Assembly (NCBI GenBank): GCA_947380285.1
Contig: CANCQD010000016.1
Coordinates: forward strand, 1-32,774
Length of the DNA: 32,774 nucleotides
Reading direction: 5' to 3'
Source: Burkholderiaceae bacterium
GTDB lineage: Bacteria; Pseudomonadota; Gammaproteobacteria; Burkholderiales; Burkholderiaceae
Numbering within the stretch: the first letter of the stretch is position 1; every line of letters begins with the position of its first letter. Position numbers and translations under genes: made by a program. The notes under the pieces were generated by a model. That model had not been told where the DNA came from. It did not search any database and saw only the letters and a list, made by a program, of their open reading frames with translations. Positions 16,976-26,053 of the stretch are shown here, piece after piece.

Positions 16976-17109
16976 CCGATGAGCGTACCACGGATGGCTC
17001 CTAAGCCCTTAGATTTGCAAGGGTTTATCCCTTTGGGGAGCAACTTTCTTGGAATCCTGCCACTATCAGGTTCACTCAATTAAAATGCTTATTTATCAAA
17101 TATGTCGCT
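16976..17109. promoter_or_regulatory. ilvA / FAD-oxidase divergent spacer with competing stem-loops
   Basis: The 134-bp spacer must carry the promoters of both divergent genes. AAGGG at 17019-17023 can pair either with CCCTT at 17006-17010 or with CCCTT at 17029-17033, so the two hairpins exclude each other. GCTCC at 16997-17001 can pair with GGAGC at 17037-17041 to enclose them. A plus-strand TTCACT (17071-17076) with TATCAA (17094-17099), 17 bp apart, is a weak promoter candidate for the oxidase gene. I recognise no known riboswitch. Confidence 0.35.
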
Positions 17110-20100
17110 ATGAACGCACCATTGGCTTTGAACCAGTTGCTGGAAGCTGAGGCGGGCTCCCCCCGTCTTCGCGAAATACCTTACAACTACACCTCCTTTT
17201 CTGATCGAGAGATTGTGATTCGCTTATTGGGCGAGGAGTCATGGCGCGTTCTCAATAATTTGCGTGGCGTTCGCCGTACTGGCCGCTCTGCGCGGATGTT
17301 ATTTGAAATTCTAGGTGATATTTGGGTGGTTCAGCGCAACCCTTTCTTGCAAGATGACTTGCTCGACAGCCCAAGCCGCCGTAAACAATTAATCGATGCA
17401 CTATGGCATCGCTTAGGTGAAGTCAAGAAGCGCAATAGTGGCGATTCCGCTGATCAAGTAGAAATTCTCTTAAGTGCCGCCTATCGCGCAATCGAAAATT
17501 TCGAAAATGGCTTTAAAGAAGTTGAGCAAATTCGAAAACGTGCTCGCAAGGAGTTGGGCCGTCACACTGCTTCAGACAATATTTGTTTTGATGGTGTGTC
17601 TCGTGCTGCGCACGTTACTGATGCAACCGATTGGCGTGTTGAGTTTCCGCTCGTTGTTTTAAAGCCGGATTACGAATCTGAGATTCCTGGCTTAGTGAAA
17701 GCTTGCGTCGTATTAGGTTTGACCATCATCCCTCGTGGGGGTGGCACTGGCTATACCGGCGGTGCTATTCCACTGTATGCGATGTCTGCAGTAATTAATA
17801 CTGAGAAGCTTCAAGATATTGACGGCGTGAAGTCTAAGAAGTTACCTGGACTTGATCATGAGGTCTTTACGATTTTCACGGGCGCTGGTGTTGTTACCCG
17901 CCGCGTTTCTGATGCTGCAGAGCTTGCTGGGCTTGTGTTTGCGGTTGATCCTACTTCTGCTGATGCGAGTTGTATTGGCGGCAATATTGCAATGAATGCC
18001 GGTGGTAAGAAGGCAGTTCTTTGGGGAACTGCTTTAGACAATCTCGCTAGCTGGCGCATGGTTGATCCTGAGGGCAATTGGTTGGATGTAGAGCGTGTTG
18101 GACACAATATGGGCAAGATCCATGATGTGGCGACAGTGCGTTTTCAGCTGACTTGGTCTGACGGAAATAGTGAGCCTGGCCAACACATTCTGAAAACAGA
18201 ATTATTAGAAGTTGAAGGTAAAAAATTTCGTAAAGAAGGTTTAGGTAAAGACGTTACTGATAAATTTTTATCAGGCTTGCCTGGTGTGCAGAAAGAAGGT
18301 TGCGATGGTTTGATCACTAGCGCAACCTGGGTATTGCATCGCATGCCAAAATTCATGCGTACCGTTTGCTTAGAATTTTTTGGTCAAGCACGCGAAGCCA
18401 TTCCAAGCATTGTGGAGATCAAAGCTTACTTGGATGGGGTAAGTAAGCAGGGTGGTCCAATTTTGGCTGGTCTTGAGCATTTGGATGATCGCTATTTAAG
18501 GGCAGTCGGTTACTCCACTAAATCGAAGCGTAATAGCTTGCCAAAGATGGTATTGCTTGGCGATATTGCTGGTGACAATGAAGAGGCTGTTGCCGCAGCT
18601 ACTAGTGAAGTAGTGCGCATGGCGAACTTACGCGTTGGCGAAGGTTTTGTGGCGGTTAGCACTGAGGCTCGCAAGAAGTTCTGGCTAGACCGCGCTCGTA
18701 CAGCTGCTATTGCCCGCCACACCAATGCTTTTAAGATTAATGAAGACGTCGTGATTCCTTTGCCCCGCATGGGTGAGTACACCGACGGTATCGATCGCAT
18801 CAATATTGAGCTTTCTCTCAAAAATAAGCTACAAGTACTCGATGGCCTCGATGCTTTCTTGAAAAAGAGTGCATTACCCCTTGGTAAGAGCGATGCTGAG
18901 TATGAGATTCCTACAGCAGAGATCTTGGGTGATCGTGTTCAGCAAGCCTTAGAACTCATTGCCAAGGTACGCGGGCGTTGGGCTGAGTGGCTCACTGAGA
19001 TGGATTCGTATTTCCCACGTTTGCAGGATTACAGTTTGCGCGCCTCTTGGAAAGAAGAAGTGCGCTCAGAATTGCGCATCATTTTTGGTGGTCTAGCGTT
19101 TGAGCCGATACTGGCTGAACTCGAAGCAATTCACAAAAATATTTTACGTAAGCGCGTATTTGTGGCTTTGCACATGCATGCTGGCGATGGTAATGTCCAC
19201 ACGAATATTCCAGTGAACTCCGACGACTATGAGATGTTGCAAGATGCGCATCGCGCAGTTGATCGGATCATGAAGTTAGCCCGTTCTTTGGATGGAGTGA
19301 TTTCTGGTGAGCATGGTATTGGTATTACTAAATTAGAGTATTTAACTGAAGCCGAACTCAAAGACTTCCGTAGCTACAAGAATCGAGTTGATCCAGAAGG
19401 CCGCTTCAACAAAGGTAAGTTGATGCCACATGCTGATCTGAGTATGGCCTACACACCAAGCTTTGGTTTGATGGGACATGAGTCGATCATCATGCAGCAA
19501 AGTGATATTGGCGCTATTGCCGATAGCGTGAAGGATTGTTTACGTTGCGGTAAGTGTAAGCCTGTTTGCTCAACCCATGTCCCGCGTGCAAACCTCCTCT
19601 ATAGTCCACGCGATAAGATTCTCGCAACCTCCCTGTTGATTGAAGCTTTCTTGTATGAAGAGCAAACGCGCCGTGGCGTTTCGATTCGTCATTGGGAAAT
19701 GTTTGATGACGTAGCTGCACACTGCACGGTTTGTCATAAGTGTTTAACGCCTTGCCCAGTCAAAATTGACTTTGGTGATGTGACGATGAACATGCGTAAT
19801 CTTCTGCGCAAGATGGGTCAGCAGCGTTTTAATCCGGGCACAGCTGCATCCATGTTCTTTTTGAATGCAACTAGCCCAGAATCTATTCATTTAGCTCGTA
19901 AGACGATGATTGGTTGGGGTTATAAGTTGCAACGCTTGGGTAATGATGTGTTGCGTAGATTTGCAAAACAACAAACTGCACACCCTCCTGCAACAGTAGG
20001 TAAGCCGAGCGTTAAAGAACAGGTGATCTTCTTTGTAAATAAGAAGATGCCTGGCAATCTTCCTAAGAAAACTGCGCGTGCTTTATTGGATATTGAAGAC

Positions 20101-20949
20101 GCGAACTATGTCCCAATCATCCGCGATCCTAAGACAACTTCTGCAGATACTGAGGCGGTGTTTTATTTTCCGGGTTGTGGATCTGAACGTCTGTTCTCCC
20201 AAGTTGGCTTAGCTACTCAAGCGATGTTGTGGAATGTCGGCGTGCAAACGGTACTTCCTCCCGGCTATCTTTGCTGCGGCTATCCACAACGCGGTAATGG
20301 TGACTTTGATAAAGCCGAGAAGATGATTACGGATAACCGCGTGTTATTCCATCGCGTTGCTAATACTTTGAATTATTTGGATATTAAGACCGTTGTTGTT
20401 TCATGCGGTACTTGTTATGACCAGTTGGCGGGATATCAGTTTGATCAAATTTTCCCTGGGTGTCGCATTATTGATATCCATGAGTTTTTAGCTGAGAAGG
20501 GCGTTAAGCTTTCTGGTGTCACAGGTGTGAAGTACATGTATCACGATCCTTGCCACTCTCCAATGAAGTTACAAGACCCATTGAAGACAGTCAATGAGTT
20601 GATTCAACTTGAGGACGGCAAAGCGATTCAGAAGAATGATCGCTGTTGCGGTGAGTCTGGAACATTGGCTGTGACCCGTCCTGATATTTCTACTCAAGTG
20701 CGTTTCCGTAAACAAATTGAGATGGAAAAAGGCGCTGATGATTTACGCAAGGGTGATTTCACTGGCGAGGTTAAAGTGCTGACTAGCTGCCCATCCTGCC
20801 TACAAGGGCTTACACGCTTTGATGCTGATAGCGACACCACAGCCGATTACATCGTTGTGGAGATGGCTCAAAAGATACTTGGCAAGGATTGGATGCAAGA
20901 CTATGTAACCAAAGCAAATCAAGGTGGTATTGAAAGGGTTCTCGTTTAA
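17110..20949 (+). CDS. Large multi-domain FAD-linked / Fe-S oxidoreductase (DUF3683 type)
   Basis: A 1279-residue cytoplasmic or membrane-associated oxidoreductase, probably oxidising a 2-hydroxy acid such as D-lactate or glycolate and passing electrons through Fe-S clusters to quinone; the substrate is inference. Order: a DUF3683-like N-terminus (to about 150); an FAD-binding PCMH domain (about 175-350) with [16 protein letters not shown] and [16 protein letters not shown]; a FAD-oxidase C domain (to about 775) with [13 protein letters not shown] and [10 protein letters not shown]; two CxxCxxC-type [4Fe-4S] motifs, Cys810/813/816/820 and Cys872/875/878/882; and two CCG cysteine-rich regions (Cys1023, 1055-1056, 1099, 1102; then Cys1148, 1179-1180, 1227, 1230). 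It fuses what GlcD and GlcF do as separate subunits. No Shine-Dalgarno is visible. Its stop overlaps the next gene's ATG by one base (TAATG). Confidence 0.9.
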   Translation: MNAPLALNQLLEAEAGSPRLREIPYNYTSFSDREIVIRLLGEESWRVLNNLRGVRRTGRSARMLFEILGDIWVVQRNPFLQDDLLDSPSRRKQLIDALWHRLGEVKKRNSGDSADQVEILLSAAYRAIENFENGFKEVEQIRKRARKELGRHTASDNICFDGVSRAAHVTDATDWRVEFPLVVLKPDYESEIPGLVKACVVLGLTIIPRGGGTGYTGGAIPLYAMSAVINTEKLQDIDGVKSKKLPGLDHEVFTIFTGAGVVTRRVSDAAELAGLVFAVDPTSADASCIGGNIAMNAGGKKAVLWGTALDNLASWRMVDPEGNWLDVERVGHNMGKIHDVATVRFQLTWSDGNSEPGQHILKTELLEVEGKKFRKEGLGKDVTDKFLSGLPGVQKEGCDGLITSATWVLHRMPKFMRTVCLEFFGQAREAIPSIVEIKAYLDGVSKQGGPILAGLEHLDDRYLRAVGYSTKSKRNSLPKMVLLGDIAGDNEEAVAAATSEVVRMANLRVGEGFVAVSTEARKKFWLDRARTAAIARHTNAFKINEDVVIPLPRMGEYTDGIDRINIELSLKNKLQVLDGLDAFLKKSALPLGKSDAEYEIPTAEILGDRVQQALELIAKVRGRWAEWLTEMDSYFPRLQDYSLRASWKEEVRSELRIIFGGLAFEPILAELEAIHKNILRKRVFVALHMHAGDGNVHTNIPVNSDDYEMLQDAHRAVDRIMKLARSLDGVISGEHGIGITKLEYLTEAELKDFRSYKNRVDPEGRFNKGKLMPHADLSMAYTPSFGLMGHESIIMQQSDIGAIADSVKDCLRCGKCKPVCSTHVPRANLLYSPRDKILATSLLIEAFLYEEQTRRGVSIRHWEMFDDVAAHCTVCHKCLTPCPVKIDFGDVTMNMRNLLRKMGQQRFNPGTAASMFFLNATSPESIHLARKTMIGWGYKLQRLGNDVLRRFAKQQTAHPPATVGKPSVKEQVIFFVNKKMPGNLPKKTARALLDIEDANYVPIIRDPKTTSADTEAVFYFPGCGSERLFSQVGLATQAMLWNVGVQTVLPPGYLCCGYPQRGNGDFDKAEKMITDNRVLFHRVANTLNYLDIKTVVVSCGTCYDQLAGYQFDQIFPGCRIIDIHEFLAEKGVKLSGVTGVKYMYHDPCHSPMKLQDPLKTVNELIQLEDGKAIQKNDRCCGESGTLAVTRPDISTQVRFRKQIEMEKGADDLRKGDFTGEVKVLTSCPSCLQGLTRFDADSDTTADYIVVEMAQKILGKDWMQDYVTKANQGGIERVLV

Positions 20950-21347
20950 TGATTCCTAGTAATGTTGTTGTACATCAGCAGTCTAAGGTCTTGGAGCTTT
21001 CTTATGAGAAGGGCGACACCTATCGTTTACCTTTTGAGCTATTAAGAGTGCTGTCTCCTTCTGCCGAAGTGCAAGGGCACGGTCCTGGACAAGAAACATT
21101 GCAAACTGGCAAGCGTGATGTTTTGATTGCCAATCTCGAGCCAGTGGGACATTACGCACTTAAGCCTAGTTTTTCTGATGGGCATGACTCTGGCTTGTAT
21201 ACCTGGGATTATTTATTGTTTCTATGTGAAAACCAGGAGCAATTATGGAAAGAGCATTTAGATAAATTGGCTGCTGCCGGTTTAGATCGTGATACACCGA
21301 TGACTCAGTCAGGTGGTGCATCAGGCCATTCTTGTGGAAGTCACTAA
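20949..21347 (+). CDS. DUF971 (GBBH-like N-terminal domain) protein
   Basis: The 132-residue product matches the DUF971 family, a small domain also found at the N-terminus of gamma-butyrobetaine hydroxylase. The core runs from [20 protein letters not shown] to [26 protein letters not shown]. The C-terminal tail ([11 protein letters not shown]) has a Cys between two His and could bind metal, but this is speculation. DUF971 proteins often neighbour Fe-S biogenesis or ubiquinone genes, and their function is not settled. It overlaps the oxidase stop and the ubiE start by one base each (TAATG), implying coupled translation of the three genes. Confidence 0.85.
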   Translation: MIPSNVVVHQQSKVLELSYEKGDTYRLPFELLRVLSPSAEVQGHGPGQETLQTGKRDVLIANLEPVGHYALKPSFSDGHDSGLYTWDYLLFLCENQEQLWKEHLDKLAAAGLDRDTPMTQSGGASGHSCGSH

Positions 21348-22090
21348 TGAGTAAAACGCACTTCGGTTATCAAAGCGTTGACGAAGCTGAAAAGGCTGGA
21401 AAGGTTGCCGAGGTGTTTCATTCGGTGGCCAGCAAATATGATGTGATGAATGACTTGATGTCTTTCGGCTTACATCGTGTTTGGAAAAAAGTGACGATTG
21501 CTAGAGCAAATATACGGCCCGGTCAAAAGATCTTGGATATTGCTGGGGGTACTGGTGATCTGGCTGCGGCTTTCGCAAAGGCTGCCGACTGGGGACGCAA
21601 TCCTGATGCTCAAGTTTGGCTAAGCGACATCAATGCCTCCATGCTGGGAGTTGGACGCGATCGCTTGTTAGACCGCGGTATGGCTTTGCCTTGTGTTCAG
21701 TTCGATGCCGAAAAAATACCTTTCCCTAATAATCATTTTGATGTGGTTACTGTTGCATTTGGTTTGCGTAATATGACGCACAAAGATGTTGCTTTAGGTG
21801 AAATGCGTCGCGTGATTAAGCCGGGTGGCAGAGTCTTAGTCTTGGAATTTTCTAAGCCAGATGCTTTTTTGCAGCCGGTATATGACACTTACTCCTTTAA
21901 GGTTTTGCCTTGGTTAGGCGAGAAGATTGCACAGGATTCAGAAAGTTATCGTTATTTAGCGGAATCTATTCGAATGCATCCAGATGCACAAACCCTCAAG
22001 GAAATGATGTTGGGAGTAGGTTTTGATGAAGTAGAAACCCACAGGATGACTGGGGGTATCGTTGCCTTACATATTGGTATTAAATACTGA
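21347..22090 (+). CDS. ubiE: Ubiquinone/menaquinone C-methyltransferase UbiE
   Basis: UbiE uses S-adenosylmethionine to methylate the benzoquinol ring at C-2 (C-5 in older numbering) in ubiquinone synthesis. The product has 247 residues from the ATG at 21347. The family hallmark [20 protein letters not shown] (20-39) precedes SAM motif [12 protein letters not shown] (63-73), and the C-terminal [21 protein letters not shown] and [16 protein letters not shown] are standard. The open frame extends five codons upstream to 21332, but the TAATG overlap with the DUF971 stop and the family N-terminus favour 21347. It is followed by a promoter-like region, so the ubi genes downstream may be separately transcribed. 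Confidence 0.97.
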   Translation: MSKTHFGYQSVDEAEKAGKVAEVFHSVASKYDVMNDLMSFGLHRVWKKVTIARANIRPGQKILDIAGGTGDLAAAFAKAADWGRNPDAQVWLSDINASMLGVGRDRLLDRGMALPCVQFDAEKIPFPNNHFDVVTVAFGLRNMTHKDVALGEMRRVIKPGGRVLVLEFSKPDAFLQPVYDTYSFKVLPWLGEKIAQDSESYRYLAESIRMHPDAQTLKEMMLGVGFDEVETHRMTGGIVALHIGIKY

Positions 22091-22102
22091 TGGTTGTATA
22101 GT
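22074..22102 (+). promoter_or_regulatory. Sigma-70-like promoter for the Tim44-like gene
   Basis: TTGGTA (22074-22079) and TATAGT (22097-22102) are separated by 17 bp, with 4 and 5 of 6 consensus bases. Transcription would start near 22109, inside the inverted repeat at 22100-22121, leaving a leader of about 50 bases to the ATG at 22159. The -35 lies in the ubiE coding end. Confidence 0.55.
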
Positions 22103-22121
22103 TTTTAAAGTCTTAAAAACT
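22100..22121. repeat. Perfect 9-bp inverted repeat overlapping the Tim44-like gene's promoter
   Basis: AGTTTTTAA (22100-22108) and TTAAAAACT (22113-22121) flank a 4-base spacer. No T-run follows on the plus strand, so a terminator is unlikely, though it lies just after ubiE. Its overlap with the -10 and start site suits an operator or a 5' hairpin. Confidence 0.55.
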
Positions 22122-22158
22122 CAAGAAGTTCAGTAGTTAAAAGAAGGGGTAAAGAACA

Positions 22159-23067
22159 ATGAATAAACATTTTTTTAAAGCGACGCTTTTAAGTCTTACT
22201 TTAATCTTTGCAACGGTAGGCCATGCTGATGCAGCACGCTTGGGTGGCGGCAAGAGCATTGGACGAGCTCCAAGCGCACCAATGCAAAAACAAGCTGCGC
22301 CTGTTCAGAAACCTACACAGCAAGCTCAGCCTGCGGCTCCAACCACGGCGCCACAAGCACCTGCACCTAGTCGTTTTGGCGGCATGGGCGGCATCTTAGG
22401 AGGACTAGCAGCTGGCCTCGGTATTGGTTATCTCCTCTCTCACTTTGGAATGGGTGAGGCTGCCTCATCATTAATCACTGGTTTACTCATTGCGATGTTG
22501 GCAGGCTTTGTCATTATGTTCATTATTCGCAAAATGTTGCCAGCACTGTCTGGTGCTGTTCAGAATTCCAACATACCTTCGCAAGGCATGCAACGTAGTA
22601 AGGTTGAGCCTCCAAGGCAGGAGCCTGCCTTTACTCCTGCCGCGAATGCATTCGGTGGTGTGAGTTCTGAGCCGGAGGTATTTCAGTCAACCTTGCCTCC
22701 GGGGTTTGATCAACAAACATTTTTGGAGAATGCAAAACAATATTTTGTGTCTTTGCAAAAAGCTTGGGATCAAGGTGATCTTGCAGCTTTACGTGAATTT
22801 ACAACGCCTGATATGTTTGCCACGATTCAACAGGATTTATCTGGCCGTACTGATGGCAGCAATCAAACCGATGTTGTCACGATTAATGCTCAGCTCCTCG
22901 GTATTGAAACAGCCAATGGTCATTACTTCTGCAGTGTTCAGTTCAGCGGCATGATCCGTGAGCAACAAGGGGCTCCAGCTACTGACTTTTCTGAAGTCTG
23001 GAATTTAAGCAAGCCTGTGGAGGGTCCTGGCGGCTGGGTACTGGCGGGTATCTCCCAGTTGGTTTAA
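22159..23067 (+). CDS. Tim44-like domain membrane protein
   Basis: The 302-residue product has a signal or anchor peptide (about 1-25, ending VGHADAA), a Pro/Gln/Ala-rich low-complexity stretch (about 30-70), and Gly-rich hydrophobic segments (about 74-127). A C-terminal Tim44/MBA1-like domain follows (about 185-300), recognisable by FLENAKQYFVSLQKAWDQGD. In mitochondria this domain tethers the import motor or ribosomes to the membrane; its bacterial role is not established. A ribosome site (AAGGGG) lies 10 bases before the ATG. It sits between ubiE and ubiJ, a position I recall in other betaproteobacteria, and ends at a strong terminator. Confidence 0.82.
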   Translation: MNKHFFKATLLSLTLIFATVGHADAARLGGGKSIGRAPSAPMQKQAAPVQKPTQQAQPAAPTTAPQAPAPSRFGGMGGILGGLAAGLGIGYLLSHFGMGEAASSLITGLLIAMLAGFVIMFIIRKMLPALSGAVQNSNIPSQGMQRSKVEPPRQEPAFTPAANAFGGVSSEPEVFQSTLPPGFDQQTFLENAKQYFVSLQKAWDQGDLAALREFTTPDMFATIQQDLSGRTDGSNQTDVVTINAQLLGIETANGHYFCSVQFSGMIREQQGAPATDFSEVWNLSKPVEGPGGWVLAGISQLV

Positions 23068-23088
23068 GCTTAAGGTACTTTCCGTCGG

Positions 23089-23114
23089 AAAACCCGCACT
23101 AGTGCGGGTTTTTT
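23089..23114 (+). terminator. Strong rho-independent terminator after the Tim44-like gene
   Basis: A 24-bp perfect palindrome: AAAACCCGCACT (23089-23100) and its complement (23101-23112), with the T-run ending at 23114. The centre ACTAGT would form the loop. It ends six bases before the ubiJ ATG and could act in both directions. Confidence 0.88.
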
Positions 23115-23120
23115 ACACTC

Positions 23121-23741
23121 ATGAACACACAATTTTCGACTACCCATACGATTGCCTCTGGCGCAGCTTGCCGGGGGCTGAATCATGTTTTAGGTAGTGA
23201 GCCTTGGGCATTGGCTAATTTGGCTCGCCATGCAAGCAAAACCATTTTGCTCCAACTACCCTTGGGTAATCTTTGTTTTGAGATAAAGCCCGATGGTTTT
23301 TTGGTTAACTTAAAAGAGATCGAAGCCCCCTCACTCACTTTGGAGGTTTCTACTAAGGCATTGAGTGACTTAGCCAGTGGCCCCGGTTCTTTGCGAGAGC
23401 AGGCATTTAAAGCCGTCAAAATTACTGGTGATGCAGACTTGGCCCAATTATTAGGTCGACTAGCGGGACAATTGCGCTGGGAGTACGAAGAAGATTTGGC
23501 TCGTATGGTAGGCGATGCGCCCGCAAATTTTGCCGTAAGACAGGGCAAAAAGTTCATGTCTGCTTCTCGCTCTGCGGCTAGAGATTTGCTAGACAATGTA
23601 GTGGAGTATGTCAGCGAAGAAAAGAAAGTGCTTTTAAATAAACGGGAATTTATGGTTCGTAAATCCGAGTTAAGTGAATTGCGTGAATCAGTAGATCGTA
23701 TGGAAAAACGTATTCATTTTTTAGAGCAAAAGGCTAAATAA
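23121..23741 (+). CDS. ubiJ: Ubiquinone biosynthesis accessory factor UbiJ (SCP2 domain)
   Basis: UbiJ binds hydrophobic ubiquinone intermediates in the soluble Ubi complex with UbiK. The 206-residue product has an SCP2 sterol-carrier-like domain (about 20-125: LNHVLGSEPWALANLARHASK through RLAGQLRWEYEEDLAR). A C-terminal helical, coiled-coil-like region follows (ELRESVDRMEKRIHFLEQ, about 180-200). Length fits UbiJ/YigP (201). The order ubiE-(Tim44)-ubiJ-ubiB matches the Escherichia coli ubiEJB cluster. The ATG starts six bases after a terminator T-run and has no Shine-Dalgarno; no alternative start lies upstream in frame, so the start is firm but its expression unusual. UbiB starts 3 bp after its stop. 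Confidence 0.92.
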   Translation: MNTQFSTTHTIASGAACRGLNHVLGSEPWALANLARHASKTILLQLPLGNLCFEIKPDGFLVNLKEIEAPSLTLEVSTKALSDLASGPGSLREQAFKAVKITGDADLAQLLGRLAGQLRWEYEEDLARMVGDAPANFAVRQGKKFMSASRSAARDLLDNVVEYVSEEKKVLLNKREFMVRKSELSELRESVDRMEKRIHFLEQKAK

Positions 23742-23744
23742 ACC

Positions 23745-25331
23745 GTGCGTCGAATTGCTCGTCTCTTTTTCATATTCTTTACTGCATGGCGTTATGGTTT
23801 ATTGCCGCTTCTGCGCGACCTTTTAAAGCCAGGGCTTCGTCGTGGTTTTTTAACGATATTGTGCTGGGCTTCTCCTGGTCGTCATTTACCTAGAGGCGAA
23901 CGCATTCGATTAACCCTAGAAGCACTAGGCCCTATTTTTGTTAAGTTCGGTCAGGTGCTGTCTACCCGTCGTGATTTATTGCCTGAAGATATTGCAAATG
24001 AATTGGCTAAGCTACAAGACCAGGTGCCGCCATTTTCAAACGAAGAATCTCGTCGCTTAATTGAAAAGGACTTAGGGCAACCGATCGAGGAAGTCTTTAT
24101 TAGCTTTGACGCAACACCTGTTGCCAGCGCTTCAGTCGCGCAGGTGCACTTTGGTATCTTGCGTGGGACAGAAAAGCGCCCTGAGTGGGAGGGTCGCGCC
24201 GTAGCTATTAAAGTCTTACGTCCAGGCATCCTCCCAGTAATTGATGGTGATATAGCGCTAATGTATGACTTAGCTAAAGTCATAGAAAAGATTTCTGAGG
24301 ATGGTCGTCGATTAAAGCCGCGAGAGAATGTGGCAGAGTTTGATAGACACCTGCATGATGAGTTAGATCTGATGCGCGAAGCGGCTAATGGAAGCCAGCT
24401 GCGCAGACAATTTGCTGATTCTCAAAAGTTAATGATTCCAGAGATGTATTGGGATTTGTGTCACACCAATGTGATTGTCATGGAAAGAATGTATGGCATC
24501 TCGATTGGTAAAACTGCAGCATTACGAGATGCTGGCGTTGACTTTAAAAAGCTAGCTTCTGATGGTGTAGAAATATTTTTTACCCAAGTGTTTGAGTATG
24601 GATTCTTCCATGCAGATATGCATCCTGGAAATATCATGATTAGCTTGGAGCCAGAAACATTTGGCCGTTTCATTTCGCTAGATTTCGGAATTGTTGGTGC
24701 TTTAAGTGAGTCGGATAAAAATTATTTAGCTTTGAACTTCTTGGCATTCTTTAATCGCGATTACCGTCGCGTTGCAGAATTGCATATAGAGTCAGGCTGG
24801 GTCCCGGCTAATACCCGTGTTGAAGAATTAGAGGGCGCGGTACGTTCAGTTTGCGAGCCTTATTTTGATCGCCCTCTGAAGGAGATCTCCCTAGGTATCG
24901 TACTGATGCGCTTATTCCAAACATCACGTCGTTTTAAGGTAGAAATTCAGCCGCAACTCACTTTATTGCAAAAAACCCTCCTGAATGTCGAGGGACTGGC
25001 CCGTCAGTTAGATCCTGACCTAGACCTTTGGAAAACGGCCAAACCGATTTTAGAAAAATGGGTCAGTAAGCAGTTGGGTTGGCGCGGACTAATTGATGGT
25101 CTACAGGAAGAGGCGCCGACTTGGGCCAAAATTCTGCCAAGATTGCCACGCTTCATTGCGGATAGTCTGACCCAAGGAAAGCATCAAATAAAAGACCAAA
25201 CCAGCGAATTAGAGGCCTTAAAAGCCCTTTTACTCCAGGAAAGGCGTACAGATCGCCTATTAGTGGGCGCCTTGCTGTTTGCTGGCGGGTTTTTGGCTGG
25301 AATTTTAATCATCAAGCTAGGCATTTATTAG
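23745..25331 (+). CDS. ubiB: Ubiquinone biosynthesis regulatory protein kinase UbiB
   Basis: UbiB is an atypical ADCK-type kinase/ATPase of the inner membrane required for ubiquinone synthesis. It starts with GTG at 23745. The ADCK hallmark KFGQ (67-70, then [10 protein letters not shown]) and the Ala-rich nucleotide loop [12 protein letters not shown] (126-137) are present. So are the Lys of VAIKVLRPG (Lys156), the catalytic [10 protein letters not shown] (289-298) and the DFG motif (313-315). Two C-terminal membrane helices are expected; one is clear (about 503-525). Length 528 is typical (Escherichia coli 546). It follows ubiJ by 3 bp, so they share a transcript. Confidence 0.96.
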   Translation: MRRIARLFFIFFTAWRYGLLPLLRDLLKPGLRRGFLTILCWASPGRHLPRGERIRLTLEALGPIFVKFGQVLSTRRDLLPEDIANELAKLQDQVPPFSNEESRRLIEKDLGQPIEEVFISFDATPVASASVAQVHFGILRGTEKRPEWEGRAVAIKVLRPGILPVIDGDIALMYDLAKVIEKISEDGRRLKPRENVAEFDRHLHDELDLMREAANGSQLRRQFADSQKLMIPEMYWDLCHTNVIVMERMYGISIGKTAALRDAGVDFKKLASDGVEIFFTQVFEYGFFHADMHPGNIMISLEPETFGRFISLDFGIVGALSESDKNYLALNFLAFFNRDYRRVAELHIESGWVPANTRVEELEGAVRSVCEPYFDRPLKEISLGIVLMRLFQTSRRFKVEIQPQLTLLQKTLLNVEGLARQLDPDLDLWKTAKPILEKWVSKQLGWRGLIDGLQEEAPTWAKILPRLPRFIADSLTQGKHQIKDQTSELEALKALLLQERRTDRLLVGALLFAGGFLAGILIIKLGIY

Positions 25332-25383
25332 TCTCTCGCTCATTTGTTGCTAAACCGCTAAAATAGCTGGTTAGGCAGAACAC

Positions 25384-26037
25384 ATGAAAAAATACTTTAT
25401 CGCAGGCATCCTCGTTTGGGCACCATTGTCGATCACCATTTGGGTGATTGCTTGGGGTTTGGGTCTGCTCGACGGTGTTTTTGGGTCAGTGATGCACGCC
25501 ATTATTGTGGTTCTCCCTGAAGATGCCTCTAGAGATTTGCAACATTTCCGCGATCTCCCGGGTGTTGGAATATTGATTGTGATTGTGGTCATCCTTCTCA
25601 CTGGATTGACTGCTATTAACTTCGCCGGACAGTGGTGGTTAAAAGTCTGGGATAAATTTGTTAACCGCATACCGATTGTTCGTTCAATTTATTCCAGCGT
25701 CCAACAAGTTTCATCCACTTTATTTTCTGGGAGTGGACAAGCTTTTAGCAAAGCTTTGCTGATTCGCTATCCCCATGCTGACTCTTGGGTAATCGCCTTT
25801 CAAACTGGCATCCCCGCAAAAGAAGTGACTGCTAAATTGGGTGAGGATTACGTCAACGTATTTCTCCCTACTACCCCAAATCCAACCTCTGGTTTTTTCA
25901 TGATCGTGCCGCGTGCACAAACGATTGAATTAGAGATGAGTGTGGAAGAGGCTCTGAAACATATTGTTTCAATGGGTTCTGTTCCTCCTAATAGTTCTAG
26001 TGGTTTAACTGCATCCCAGTTGCCACACCATTTTTGA
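25384..26037 (+). CDS. DUF502 family membrane protein
   Basis: The 217-residue product has two N-terminal membrane segments (about 5-30 and 60-82) and the family motif NRIPIVRSIYSSVQQVSSTLF (94-114), with a downstream soluble region containing FLPTTPNPTSGFFMIVPRAQTIEL. DUF502 proteins are conserved inner-membrane proteins of unknown function. It lies 52 bp after ubiB and 16 bp before aspS. In other betaproteobacteria I recall a small zinc-ribbon FmdB gene directly before DUF502; none fits here. Confidence 0.85.
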   Translation: MKKYFIAGILVWAPLSITIWVIAWGLGLLDGVFGSVMHAIIVVLPEDASRDLQHFRDLPGVGILIVIVVILLTGLTAINFAGQWWLKVWDKFVNRIPIVRSIYSSVQQVSSTLFSGSGQAFSKALLIRYPHADSWVIAFQTGIPAKEVTAKLGEDYVNVFLPTTPNPTSGFFMIVPRAQTIELEMSVEEALKHIVSMGSVPPNSSSGLTASQLPHHF

Positions 26038-26053
26038 TTTATAGGAAATTGTT

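Noticed and set aside
16976..17109. Leader-peptide attenuator for ilvA
   Set aside because: The minus strand of the spacer has no ATG-started short frame with Ile, Val or Leu codon runs; only the competing hairpins remain.
23183..23596. 137-codon minus-strand frame opposite ubiJ
   Set aside because: Composition is typical of an antisense shadow, and UbiJ motifs on the plus strand explain the region.
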